The notes below the pieces were generated by a model. It worked only from the letters and a program-made list of their open reading frames with translations. It searched no databases and was not told where the DNA came from. From positions 992,001-1,056,000 of the forward strand of contig NZ_JAJIWP010000003.1 in NCBI RefSeq assembly GCF_020880975.1: a stretch of 64,000 nucleotides of DNA, in the 5' to 3' direction. Numbering within the stretch: position 1 is the stretch's first letter; the number at the start of each line of letters is the position of its first letter. This document shows positions 55,100-62,967 of the stretch, piece after piece. A program made the translations under genes and the position numbers. The stretch is from Mucilaginibacter sp. UR6-1. GTDB lineage: Bacteria > Bacteroidota > Bacteroidia > Sphingobacteriales > Sphingobacteriaceae.

Positions 55100-56155
55100 T
55101 TAAAAAGCGGTAGTATTTACTAAAACCCTTAACCGGTCGGCACCCACGGCTTCTTCCGAATGAAATGTACCGCTAATAGTAGGGGCCTTAATGCCACTTA
55201 TCAGGCTGTTGCTACCGGTAAATATTCGGGCCTCATCCCACAGGCCGGCCTCAATAAAGATATTTAAAGTATGCACGCCGCCCTCTATAATAACCGACTG
55301 CACATCCTGCATATAAAGCTGAAACATAATGTATTGTGGTACAAAGCGGTCAAAGTCCTCCAAAGCGATGTATTTGATGTTGCCGTCAATATCCGTCTTA
55401 ACCTCGTTAAAAATCATGGTTTCGACAGATTGATCGAACACATGCAACGAATGGTCAAGCGCTAAACGGCGGTCAATAATTACCCGCTTCGGCGATTTAC
55501 CCTGCCAGTAACGTACGTTTAATTGGGGGTTATCAATGGCAACGGTGTTCTTTCCGGCAAGTATGGCATCTTCCTCGTTGCGCCATTTGTGTACCAGTTT
55601 GCGGGCTTCGGTGCCGGTTATCCAGTACTGGCATTTATCGGCAGGGGCAAAAAAGCCCTCGTGGGTTTGTGCCCACTTTAAAATAATATAAGGGCGATGT
55701 TTTTGTACCCTCGTAAAAAACCGGCGGTTAAGCCATTGGCATTCCTGCTCTAACACGCCCGTTTCAACCTCAATACCCGCGGCCATCAGTTTTTCGATGC
55801 CTTTGCCATCCACCTGCGCAAACGGATCGCGGCAGCCAACCACTACTTTGGGTATGTGGTGTTTAATGATCAGATCGGCACAGGGTGGTGTTTTACCATG
55901 ATGGGCGCACGGTTCAAGCGATACGTAGATGGTTGATTGAGCCAAAAGCTCCGCATGGTTAGGGTATTTAGCGATAACGCTGTTTATGGCGTTTACTTCG
56001 GCATGTGGCCCGCCATAGCGCTGGTGCCAGCCCTCGCCTATAATACTGTCATTATGTACTATTACCGCGCCAACCATAGGGTTGGGGCTTACCGCCCCGG
56101 CACCTAAGGCTGCCAGTTGCAGGCAGCGCTGCATATATTTTTGATGCCCAAGCAT
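55100..56155 (-). CDS. ribD: Bifunctional riboflavin deaminase/reductase
   Basis: A 351-residue enzyme for two consecutive steps of riboflavin synthesis. The N-terminal cytidine-deaminase-like domain (about 4-150) has HAEVNAI and PCAHHGKTPPCADL for zinc and catalysis; the C-terminal reductase domain (about 155-350) has LKWAQTHEGFFAP and VIIEGGVHTLNIFIE. Its start is 33 bases from the prmC start on the other strand. A TACTTTTG box ends 4 bases before its ATG, suggesting a leaderless mRNA. Confidence 0.95.
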   Translation of the reverse strand: MLGHQKYMQRCLQLAALGAGAVSPNPMVGAVIVHNDSIIGEGWHQRYGGPHAEVNAINSVIAKYPNHAELLAQSTIYVSLEPCAHHGKTPPCADLIIKHHIPKVVVGCRDPFAQVDGKGIEKLMAAGIEVETGVLEQECQWLNRRFFTRVQKHRPYIILKWAQTHEGFFAPADKCQYWITGTEARKLVHKWRNEEDAILAGKNTVAIDNPQLNVRYWQGKSPKRVIIDRRLALDHSLHVFDQSVETMIFNEVKTDIDGNIKYIALEDFDRFVPQYIMFQLYMQDVQSVIIEGGVHTLNIFIEAGLWDEARIFTGSNSLISGIKAPTISGTFHSEEAVGADRLRVLVNTTAF

Positions 56156-56188
56156 GGTGCAAAAGTAGCTTTTATGTTACTTTGTTGC
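56156..56188. promoter_or_regulatory. 33-base divergent promoter between ribD and prmC
   Basis: Two -7-like boxes: TACTTTTG on the minus strand (complement of 56160-56167, 4 bases before the ribD ATG) and TACTTTG on the plus strand (56178-56184, 4 bases before the prmC ATG). Upstream elements would overlap each other's coding sequence. Confidence 0.45.
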
Positions 56189-57052
56189 ATGGAAACTGTA
56201 AAGGATGTGTTCAATAAATTCAGGCAAAGGCTCGCAGCGGTGTATGATGCGCAAGAAACTGAGGCGCTTACCCTGGCCGCCATTGCCGAAATAACACAAC
56301 TGGGCAGGGCGGGTATCAAGGCTTTCCCCGAGCGTGAGTTGAGTAATGAGCAATCAGCCAGGCTTGATGATATTGCCACCCAACTGCAAAGCGGCAAACC
56401 TTTACAGTATGTTTTAGGCAAAGCCGAATTTTATGGGTTAACGTTTAATGTAAACCCTTCGGTGCTTATTCCCAGGCCCGAAACAGAGGAACTGGTGGAG
56501 TGGGTCATAGGGTCATTGGGCATTGGTCAATGGTCATTGGTGCAGGGCGCAAATATTTTGGATATAGGTACCGGGAGTGGTTGTATCGCGATCAGCCTGA
56601 AAAAAAATCTGGCAGCCGCTGATGTATCAGCTATGGATATTTCCGCTGATGCCTTGCAAACAGCGCAAGGTAATGCCGTGCTGAACAGGGTAGAGGTGAA
56701 TTTTATGGAGAGGGATATACTTTCAGCAAAGCCGGATGCGGCAAAGTATGATGTCATTGTTTCCAACCCGCCATACGTTACTTCGCATGATAAGCGGCAG
56801 ATGCACACCAACGTAACCGATTTTGAACCGCACACCGCACTTTTTGTACCCGATGAAGAGCCGTTGTTATTTTACAAAGTCATAGCTGACTATGCATTGC
56901 AAGCCTTAAAAAATCCGGGTATGCTATTCTTTGAGATCAACGAAAGTTACGGTACCGAAACGGTCGCTATGTTGGCAGCTAAGGGTTTTACAGATATAGA
57001 ATTGCGAAAGGATATGAGCGGCCGGGACAGGATGATTAAGGCTATAAAATAA
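56189..57052 (+). CDS. prmC: Release factor glutamine methyltransferase
   Basis: Methylates the GGQ glutamine of peptide release factors. The 287-residue protein starts at METVKDVF (an upstream in-frame ATG at 56117 overlaps ribD and is less likely), has VLIPRPETEELVEWV, the SAM loop ILDIGTGSGCIAISL and the catalytic NPPY at 193-196. Between WVI and ANILDIG lies a short extra stretch (GSLGIGQWSLVQG), encoded by repeated GGTCATTGG-like units at 56502-56541, probably a repeat insertion in frame. Confidence 0.92.
   Translation: METVKDVFNKFRQRLAAVYDAQETEALTLAAIAEITQLGRAGIKAFPERELSNEQSARLDDIATQLQSGKPLQYVLGKAEFYGLTFNVNPSVLIPRPETEELVEWVIGSLGIGQWSLVQGANILDIGTGSGCIAISLKKNLAAADVSAMDISADALQTAQGNAVLNRVEVNFMERDILSAKPDAAKYDVIVSNPPYVTSHDKRQMHTNVTDFEPHTALFVPDEEPLLFYKVIADYALQALKNPGMLFFEINESYGTETVAMLAAKGFTDIELRKDMSGRDRMIKAIK
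56502..56541. repeat. GGTCATTGG-type short repeat inside prmC
   Basis: Tandem units GGTCAT, GGTCATTGG, GCATTGGTCAA, TGGTCATTGG. It lies in frame and encodes an unconserved loop of the methyltransferase. Confidence 0.65.
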
Positions 57053-57099
57053 TATTCCTGTCAGCTCTTAATAAAATTATTAATTGCTAAAAATATTAG

Positions 57100-57107
57100 T
57101 AATTTTG
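57100..57107 (+). promoter_or_regulatory. -7 box of the radical SAM/DUF4130 operon
   Basis: TAATTTTG, ending 7 bases before the ATG at 57115; suggests a leaderless or very short leader. Confidence 0.4.
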
Positions 57108-57114
57108 TTTTGGG

Positions 57115-58371
57115 ATGAATTTAGAGCGGATAACAGAAAAGCTTAATATACTGGCTGATGCAGCTAAGTATGATGTATCGTGCGCATCGAGCGGTAGTAA
57201 GCGAAAAAACGAGAACAAGGGTTTGGGTAACGCCAGTAATGGCATTTGCCACTCTTATACCGAAGATGGGCGATGTGTGTCGTTGCTGAAAATACTGCTT
57301 ACCAACCACTGTATTTTTGATTGCGCTTATTGTGTATCGCGCAAGAGTAATGATATTAAGCGCGCCGCTTTTACCGTGCAGGAGGTGGTTGACCTGACCA
57401 TTAATTTTTACCGCCGCAATTACATTGAGGGTTTATTTTTAAGCTCAGGTATTTTTAAGGATGCCGATACTACGATGGAGCGTTTGGTACAAGTGGCCAA
57501 AAAGCTGCGTACCGAGCATAAATTTAATGGTTATATCCACCTCAAATCTATCCCCGGGGCAAGTGATGAATTAATGCGCGAGGCAGGCCTGTATGCCGAC
57601 AGGTTGAGCGTAAACCTGGAAATGCCTACAGAGGCAGGGCTGAAACTTTTAGCGCCGGATAAAGACCGTAAAGACATGATACAGCCGATGGGTTTTTTGC
57701 GTAACGAGATCATTCAGCGTAAAGAAGAGAAAAAGCTGTTTAAAAAAGCGCCTATATTTGCCCCGGCAGGGCAAAGCACGCAGGTTATCATTGGAGCTAC
57801 CGATGAGGACGACCGCGCCATACTCTATTCAGCAAACCATTTTTATAAGAACTTTAATTTAAAACGGGTGTATTATTCAGGTTATGTACCCGTACTGGCT
57901 GATACTCGTTTACCGGCCCTAAATACCGCCGTGCCCATGGTGCGCGAAAACCGGCTTTACCAGGCCGATTGGCTGATGCGTTTTTATGGTTTCAGGGTGA
58001 ACGAGATCGTAAATAATGATCAGCCGCACCTTGATTTGGATATCGACCCTAAATTAAGCTGGGCCTTACGCAACATGCAGGTGTTCCCGGTGGATATTAA
58101 TAAGGCTGATCTGCAGGTTATTCTGCGTATCCCCGGCATCGGCTTGCTATCGGCACAAAAAATTGTAAGTGCCCGTAAGTTCAGTAAACTAAATTGGGAT
58201 CATATTAAAAAGCTTGGCGTTGCCGTAAACCGCGCCCGTTATTTTATTACCTGTAACAGCAATGCTTACGAGCGCCGCGACCTTACCGGCACACGCATTA
58301 AACAATTCATCCTGGCCGAATCACAGAGCAAATACCTCAAAAATAAACCCGATCAGCTAAGCCTTTTTTAA
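57115..58371 (+). CDS. Radical SAM protein linked to DNA modification/repair (TIGR03916-like)
   Basis: A 418-residue radical SAM enzyme with the cluster motif HCIFDCAYC (Cys66, Cys70, Cys73), an N-terminal SCASSGSKRKN segment and a C-terminal helix-hairpin-helix (about 336-370; LRIPGIGLLSAQKIVSARKF) that suggests DNA binding. The closest family known to me is the 'putative DNA modification/repair radical SAM protein' group, whose members are regularly next to the DUF4130 protein encoded here 2 bases later. The reaction is not known. Confidence 0.9.
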   Translation: MNLERITEKLNILADAAKYDVSCASSGSKRKNENKGLGNASNGICHSYTEDGRCVSLLKILLTNHCIFDCAYCVSRKSNDIKRAAFTVQEVVDLTINFYRRNYIEGLFLSSGIFKDADTTMERLVQVAKKLRTEHKFNGYIHLKSIPGASDELMREAGLYADRLSVNLEMPTEAGLKLLAPDKDRKDMIQPMGFLRNEIIQRKEEKKLFKKAPIFAPAGQSTQVIIGATDEDDRAILYSANHFYKNFNLKRVYYSGYVPVLADTRLPALNTAVPMVRENRLYQADWLMRFYGFRVNEIVNNDQPHLDLDIDPKLSWALRNMQVFPVDINKADLQVILRIPGIGLLSAQKIVSARKFSKLNWDHIKKLGVAVNRARYFITCNSNAYERRDLTGTRIKQFILAESQSKYLKNKPDQLSLF

Positions 58372-58373
58372 AT

Positions 58374-59135
58374 ATGACAACCACGCTGATTTACGATAGT
58401 ACGTTTGAAGGCTTGCTGACCGCCGTGTTTGAGGTTTACGAACATCGCCTGGAATATGTTAAGCTGGTAAAAGGCGAATGGCGCAGCACTGCACTTTTTG
58501 ATAACGTGATGCAGATAGTTACCGATGAACACCGTTATGGCCGGGTATTAAAAGGCTTGCAAAAAAAGCTATCTCCTAATGGTATGCAGCGCCTGTATGT
58601 TGCCCACCTGGCAGCTATTGATGATGCCGATGCCGCGGTTTTAGGGTATATACGCTATGTGTTTGATGCGCCGCAAAATATTGAGGAAGATTATGGCAAC
58701 CGGCATGTAATGCGTGTATCAGAAATTGTGAAAATGATGCGCCGCGAAAAACATAGGATGGAAGCCTTTGTGCGTTTTCAAAGATTACAGGATGGTTTGT
58801 TCTATTCCGTTATCGAGCCTGATTTTAATGTGTTGCCCATGCTGATCCGCCATTTTAAAAACCGTTATGCCGATCAGAAATGGATGATCTATGACCTGAA
58901 AAGAAAATACGGTATTTATTATGATCTGCACCAGGTTGAATACATGGAGATGGATTTTAGCGATGGGCAGGGGGCAGGCAACGTTATCAATTCATTTACT
59001 GATGATGAGGATGGCTACCAGCATTTGTGGAAAAACTATTTTAAAAGCGTAAACATAGCATCCCGCAAAAACACCAAACTGCACATCAGGCATATACCAA
59101 AACGCTATTGGAAGCATTTAACCGAAAAGATCTGA
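58374..59135 (+). CDS. DUF4130 / TIGR03915 family putative DNA repair protein
   Basis: A 253-residue partner of the radical SAM gene. It opens with TLIYDSTFEGLLTAVFEVYEHR, typical of this family, and the remainder (about 85-250) is the DUF4130 region with FVRFQRLQDGLFYSVIEPDFNVLP and a final HIRHIPKRYWKHLTEK. In some genomes this protein is fused to a uracil-DNA glycosylase-like domain, which supports a DNA-base role; here that domain is not seen. No signal or membrane helix. Confidence 0.9.
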   Translation: MTTTLIYDSTFEGLLTAVFEVYEHRLEYVKLVKGEWRSTALFDNVMQIVTDEHRYGRVLKGLQKKLSPNGMQRLYVAHLAAIDDADAAVLGYIRYVFDAPQNIEEDYGNRHVMRVSEIVKMMRREKHRMEAFVRFQRLQDGLFYSVIEPDFNVLPMLIRHFKNRYADQKWMIYDLKRKYGIYYDLHQVEYMEMDFSDGQGAGNVINSFTDDEDGYQHLWKNYFKSVNIASRKNTKLHIRHIPKRYWKHLTEKI

Positions 59136-59223
59136 CCTGAAACAATCTGCGTACAGTTTTGTATGATAAATATCTTGCAATCAAAAAAATAGCTAACTTC
59201 GTAAAAGTTAATACTTAAGCCTG

Positions 59224-60111
59224 ATGAAACATTATTTGCTGCTGTGTGCGGCCATTGTACTGCTTTTTCCTTCATGCAGTAAAGAAAAACGCGTTTCTCC
59301 TGATAGTGGAGAAAAAAAATATCCCGTAAAATTTGACGTGTCCGGGTTTACCCAAATCTACGAGCCACAGGGTGGTGCAACCGGAAAGGTTAGAACCGCG
59401 GATGTAGATTCATTGCCTGTAACTAATTTGTCTTTTGTTGTATTTAAAGATAATGATATAGTCTCTATAAAAGGTTCAAAAAAAGGCGATGCTGGTTTTG
59501 GAACATTTTCTGAAAATTTAGCGGCCGGAAATTATATCATCGCTTTTAGCGGTGGCGCTCCAGGTAATGTATCTACAGAGGAATTGTTATTAGACCCGGA
59601 GGTAGAACAATTTGTGCGAAGAAGAACCCCACTATTAAATGGCAGTGATTTATTTTATAAAAAATACGCTCTTACAGTAAAGGATACAACGATAACACAA
59701 AACGTATTGTTAAACCGAATAACATCACAACTTGTAATTAATATAAATGACGCAATTCCGGCAGGGGTAACATCAATTACTGTAGCATTAAAAGATAGTA
59801 TTGATTTTATAATGCTGCAAAGTAAATACCTTCGTTTTGATGACCGGTATGTAAGTAATACTATTGCTGCGACTGATGCCGGAAAAACTAATTACCGCTT
59901 ATTTGTAAGCAGTTCACATAACATAACTCCCTTTTCAATAACAATCTCATATGTACAAAATGGTGAGACTTTTTCAAAAATAATACCTAATGTTATTTGT
60001 AAAACCAATATGCGCACCATTTTATCAGGTAATTTATTCAGTTCAAATAGTAATGAATTTAAAATGAAAATTGGCTCGGAGTGGTTTGATCCAATATATA
60101 TTGATTTTTAA
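59224..60111 (+). CDS. Paralogous lipoprotein 1 (type A)
   Basis: A 295-residue lipoprotein (lipobox FPSC, Cys18). Shared domain features: YPVKFDVSGFTQIYEP near residue 37, GFGTFSENLAAGNYIIAF, LVININDAIPAGVTSITVAL, a DAGKTNYR segment and RTILSGNLFSS near the C-terminus. It belongs to type A of the four-gene array with gene 3. The arrangement of beta strands recalls fimbrillin-like (FimB/Mfa2) proteins, but no fimbrial genes are near; this is speculative. First gene of the operon. Confidence 0.75.
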   Translation: MKHYLLLCAAIVLLFPSCSKEKRVSPDSGEKKYPVKFDVSGFTQIYEPQGGATGKVRTADVDSLPVTNLSFVVFKDNDIVSIKGSKKGDAGFGTFSENLAAGNYIIAFSGGAPGNVSTEELLLDPEVEQFVRRRTPLLNGSDLFYKKYALTVKDTTITQNVLLNRITSQLVININDAIPAGVTSITVALKDSIDFIMLQSKYLRFDDRYVSNTIAATDAGKTNYRLFVSSSHNITPFSITISYVQNGETFSKIIPNVICKTNMRTILSGNLFSSNSNEFKMKIGSEWFDPIYIDF

Positions 60112-60125
60112 CGCCCCACCTTATC

Positions 60126-61052
60126 ATGAAAAAGAATATTTTAACTTTAGTTATATTTATTACAGTATCGGCATTATCGTGCAAAAAGGATAATACAACT
60201 GATGATGTCACGCGACAGGATGTACACAACGTAACATTTAATATAACTGGCTTTGACCAATCTATTGAACCTGCCAAAAATTCTCTCAGTAAAAAGAAGA
60301 TTCAAGCCGCTGACCCTTCATTAGGTAACTTAGATTTAAGATGTCTTTATTATAGGTCTGATGGCACCTTTGTAACGAGTGATGAAATGTCTAAATATGA
60401 TGATGATTACGGAACTTTCAAAGCCAAACTTGCACCCGGCAATTACACTATACTTTTTTACGCTTACAGTAGAGGATTCAGTGATGATTATGTATATCCC
60501 GGCGCATTAAGGTGGAATAATTTAGGTTATGAAGCTGTAAATGATACTTTACCTGACATTTTTGGTAAAAGAATAAACCTGACGGTTTCTTCTTCTTCAG
60601 GGGATATTTCTCAAGATATAATATTGCATAGATATTTTGGTAACCTGGCAGTGCAAATAACCGATGCTCTGCCTTCAAACATAACAAGCATCGAAGCTCG
60701 TGTACGGGATTGTGTGAGCATGTATATGTTTAGCGGTTTGAATAACTCAAAAGCGATAGGTAAAATAACGGCTTCAACTCAAAATCTTGCTGGTAAAGCC
60801 GGAGTAACAAATTACGTATATAATACACCCATAAGAGTATTTGGAACAGGCGGGCCTCTTGAGGTTGTCTTAACAGCTTATGGATCAACTGGTATACTAT
60901 CTCAAAAAGTACTACCAAACGTTAATTTTTATACAAATACCAAAACCATATTACGCGGTAAATTATTTGAAAGCAACCAAACCGGTAACAACGCCGGTTT
61001 TAGCGCCAGCTTTGAAACGTTTTTACCGGATAGCATTACAGCCGAGTTTTAA
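60126..61052 (+). CDS. Paralogous lipoprotein 2 (type B)
   Basis: A 308-residue lipoprotein (lipobox SALSC, Cys19, followed by KKD). Type B features are HNVTFNITGFDQSIEP, the tract YYRSDGTFVTSDE, a YGTFKAKLAPGNYTILF strand, LAVQITDALPSNITSIEARV, KTILRGKLFESNQ and an end NAGFSASFETFLPDSITAEF. The C-terminus matches gene 4 and differs from genes 1 and 3. It starts 14 bases after gene 1. Confidence 0.75.
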   Translation: MKKNILTLVIFITVSALSCKKDNTTDDVTRQDVHNVTFNITGFDQSIEPAKNSLSKKKIQAADPSLGNLDLRCLYYRSDGTFVTSDEMSKYDDDYGTFKAKLAPGNYTILFYAYSRGFSDDYVYPGALRWNNLGYEAVNDTLPDIFGKRINLTVSSSSGDISQDIILHRYFGNLAVQITDALPSNITSIEARVRDCVSMYMFSGLNNSKAIGKITASTQNLAGKAGVTNYVYNTPIRVFGTGGPLEVVLTAYGSTGILSQKVLPNVNFYTNTKTILRGKLFESNQTGNNAGFSASFETFLPDSITAEF

Positions 61053-61075
61053 ATGAACATTTTATCTTATAATCT

Positions 61076-61948
61076 ATGAAACGCTTTTTACTCATTTGCT
61101 CTGCATTAAGCATGTTGGTTTTCTCCTGTAAAAAGGATAAAACAGCCAGTCCTGCACCCTCTGATAACAAAACGTACCCAATAACCTTCAATGTGTCGGG
61201 TTTTGGGCAAACCTACGCACCAATGGGCTTAAAGGGTAATGCGGGCAAAAAGGTAAATGCAACGGATACCATACCTGTTGAAAGTCTTACATTTTCTTTA
61301 TATACAGATTCGTTGGATACATTGATCGCTCAAAAAACATTAAAAAAATCAGACAGCGGTTTTGGTGTATTTAAAGAGAATGTACCGCCGGGTAATTATT
61401 CAGTAATATTTATGGGTCGGTCGCCTGTAGCATATGATCAAACCGGAGTAAGTTATCCATACGACAACAGAGAAGTATTTTACAAACGTATAAATGTAAC
61501 GGTTGCTTCGGCCCCGGTATCGCAAAGTGTTGAATTAGAGCGTGTGTCTGGTCAGTTGGTGCTTAATATTAATGATGCTATTCCGGCAAATACGCAAAAA
61601 ATAACTATAGATTTCAGAACATTAGCCGGTATTTTCCAAGCCGGTGAGTATCTTAATAAAACAGAAACCATATTGTTAACCGCTGCTGATGCCGGTAAAA
61701 CCAATTATCGACGCACGATCAACCTTTTAGCTGATAGTGTGCCTTTTACGGTAACAGTTAAGTATTATAAAGCCAATTTAACAACGCCTACCGGCACAGC
61801 GGTTATAAATGATGTAGTTTGTAAACCTAATGTGCGTACCATATTGTCGGGTAATTTATTTACAAATGATCCGCCGGACGGAGGTGCTGAGAACTTTACC
61901 ATTACAATTGACCCAAGCTGGAATACCCCTGTTACAACTGAATTTTAA
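61076..61948 (+). CDS. Paralogous lipoprotein 3 (type A)
   Basis: A 290-residue lipoprotein (lipobox VFSC, Cys18, followed by KKD). Like gene 1 it has YPITFNVSGFGQTYAP, DSGFGVFKENVPPGNY, LVLNINDAIPANTQKITIDF, a DAGKTNYRR segment and RTILSGNLFTNDP, and lacks the long C-terminal stretch of type B. It is the second type A copy, 23 bases after gene 2. Confidence 0.75.
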   Translation: MKRFLLICSALSMLVFSCKKDKTASPAPSDNKTYPITFNVSGFGQTYAPMGLKGNAGKKVNATDTIPVESLTFSLYTDSLDTLIAQKTLKKSDSGFGVFKENVPPGNYSVIFMGRSPVAYDQTGVSYPYDNREVFYKRINVTVASAPVSQSVELERVSGQLVLNINDAIPANTQKITIDFRTLAGIFQAGEYLNKTETILLTAADAGKTNYRRTINLLADSVPFTVTVKYYKANLTTPTGTAVINDVVCKPNVRTILSGNLFTNDPPDGGAENFTITIDPSWNTPVTTEF

Positions 61949-61958
61949 AAAAGCTATC

Positions 61959-62897
61959 ATGAAAAGCAAAGTATTGATATTTATTTTGATAGGGATTGCC
62001 GCGCTATCATGCAAAAAGGATAAAACAAGTAATCAGCCTGTTGATGATGGAAAATTGTACCCGGTGAATTTCACTGTGAATGGTTTTATCCAGCAACATG
62101 AACCTATTACTAACTCCAGCGGAAAGAAATTAACGGCTGATACGCCATTGAAGGCATTGGCTCAGCGCATTTATTATCGTGTATATAAACCTGATGGTAC
62201 GCTGGTTAAATCACGCAGAAATACTAACTACACGCTTGCTGATTTTAACAAATTTAAAGATAGCCTTACGGTAGGCAATTATATCGCAGTTTTTTTAGCT
62301 TATGATAAAAGCCATGGTGGATATAGTGTTGGAGGCAACGGGCCTGATGATCTTTTTACATTTACTGCAAGGGAAACAACCCCGATGGAAGCGCTTATCT
62401 TTTATAAAAAGATAAGTTTTACAGTTACATCATCAGGCAGTAATTCATCAACAATTGCGTTAGAGCGTGTTAACGCGGGTTTACAGTTAAAAATTACCGA
62501 TGCTGTACCTGCTGGTGTTACATATATTGCAGCTTCATATCAGGATTATAATGGCTTTCAGGTATTTAATAATAAACCAATACCTAATTGGGATCCTAAT
62601 GACGAGCACTTTTGGGGATCAATTGATCATGGCATGTCTACCGCCGCAACACCCGGGCAAACCAATACCACATCCGCGGTATGGCCTTATATTTTAAATA
62701 CAGTTACGCCTATTACAGTTACTATCAGGGCAAACGGTTTTCAAAAAACGGTATACAATGTAATGTTCTATCGTAATACAACCACTATACTTACCGGTAA
62801 GTTATTTACTAACGAACCGTCAGGTGCAGGTAATGCAGGATTTCAAACCACTTTTAAAACGGCGTTTGATACTGACAGCATAATTAAAAACTTTTAA
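61959..62897 (+). CDS. Paralogous lipoprotein 4 (type B)
   Basis: A 312-residue lipoprotein (lipobox AALSC, Cys18, KKDK after it). Type B features: YPVNFTVNGFIQQHEP, YYRVYKPDGTLVKSRR, FNKFKDSLTVGNYIAVF, LQLKITDAVPAGVTYIAASY, TTILTGKLFTNEP and the NAGFQTTFKTAFDTDSIIKNF end. The start at 61959 is preferred: an earlier ATG at 61830 lies within gene 3 and has no signal peptide. It ends 13 bases before a strong bidirectional terminator. Confidence 0.75.
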   Translation: MKSKVLIFILIGIAALSCKKDKTSNQPVDDGKLYPVNFTVNGFIQQHEPITNSSGKKLTADTPLKALAQRIYYRVYKPDGTLVKSRRNTNYTLADFNKFKDSLTVGNYIAVFLAYDKSHGGYSVGGNGPDDLFTFTARETTPMEALIFYKKISFTVTSSGSNSSTIALERVNAGLQLKITDAVPAGVTYIAASYQDYNGFQVFNNKPIPNWDPNDEHFWGSIDHGMSTAATPGQTNTTSAVWPYILNTVTPITVTIRANGFQKTVYNVMFYRNTTTILTGKLFTNEPSGAGNAGFQTTFKTAFDTDSIIKNF

Positions 62898-62910
62898 ACT
62901 CAAAGATCAA

Positions 62911-62952
62911 TAAACAACAAAAGCGATAGGCAACTATCGCTTTTGTTGTTTA
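62911..62952. terminator. Bidirectional terminator with 19-bp perfect stem
   Basis: Arms 62911-62929 and 62934-62952 are perfectly complementary with a GCAA loop, between the lipoprotein operon and dnaB; A/T-rich on both sides. Confidence 0.92.
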
Positions 62953-62967
62953 TAATAATTTTTCAGC

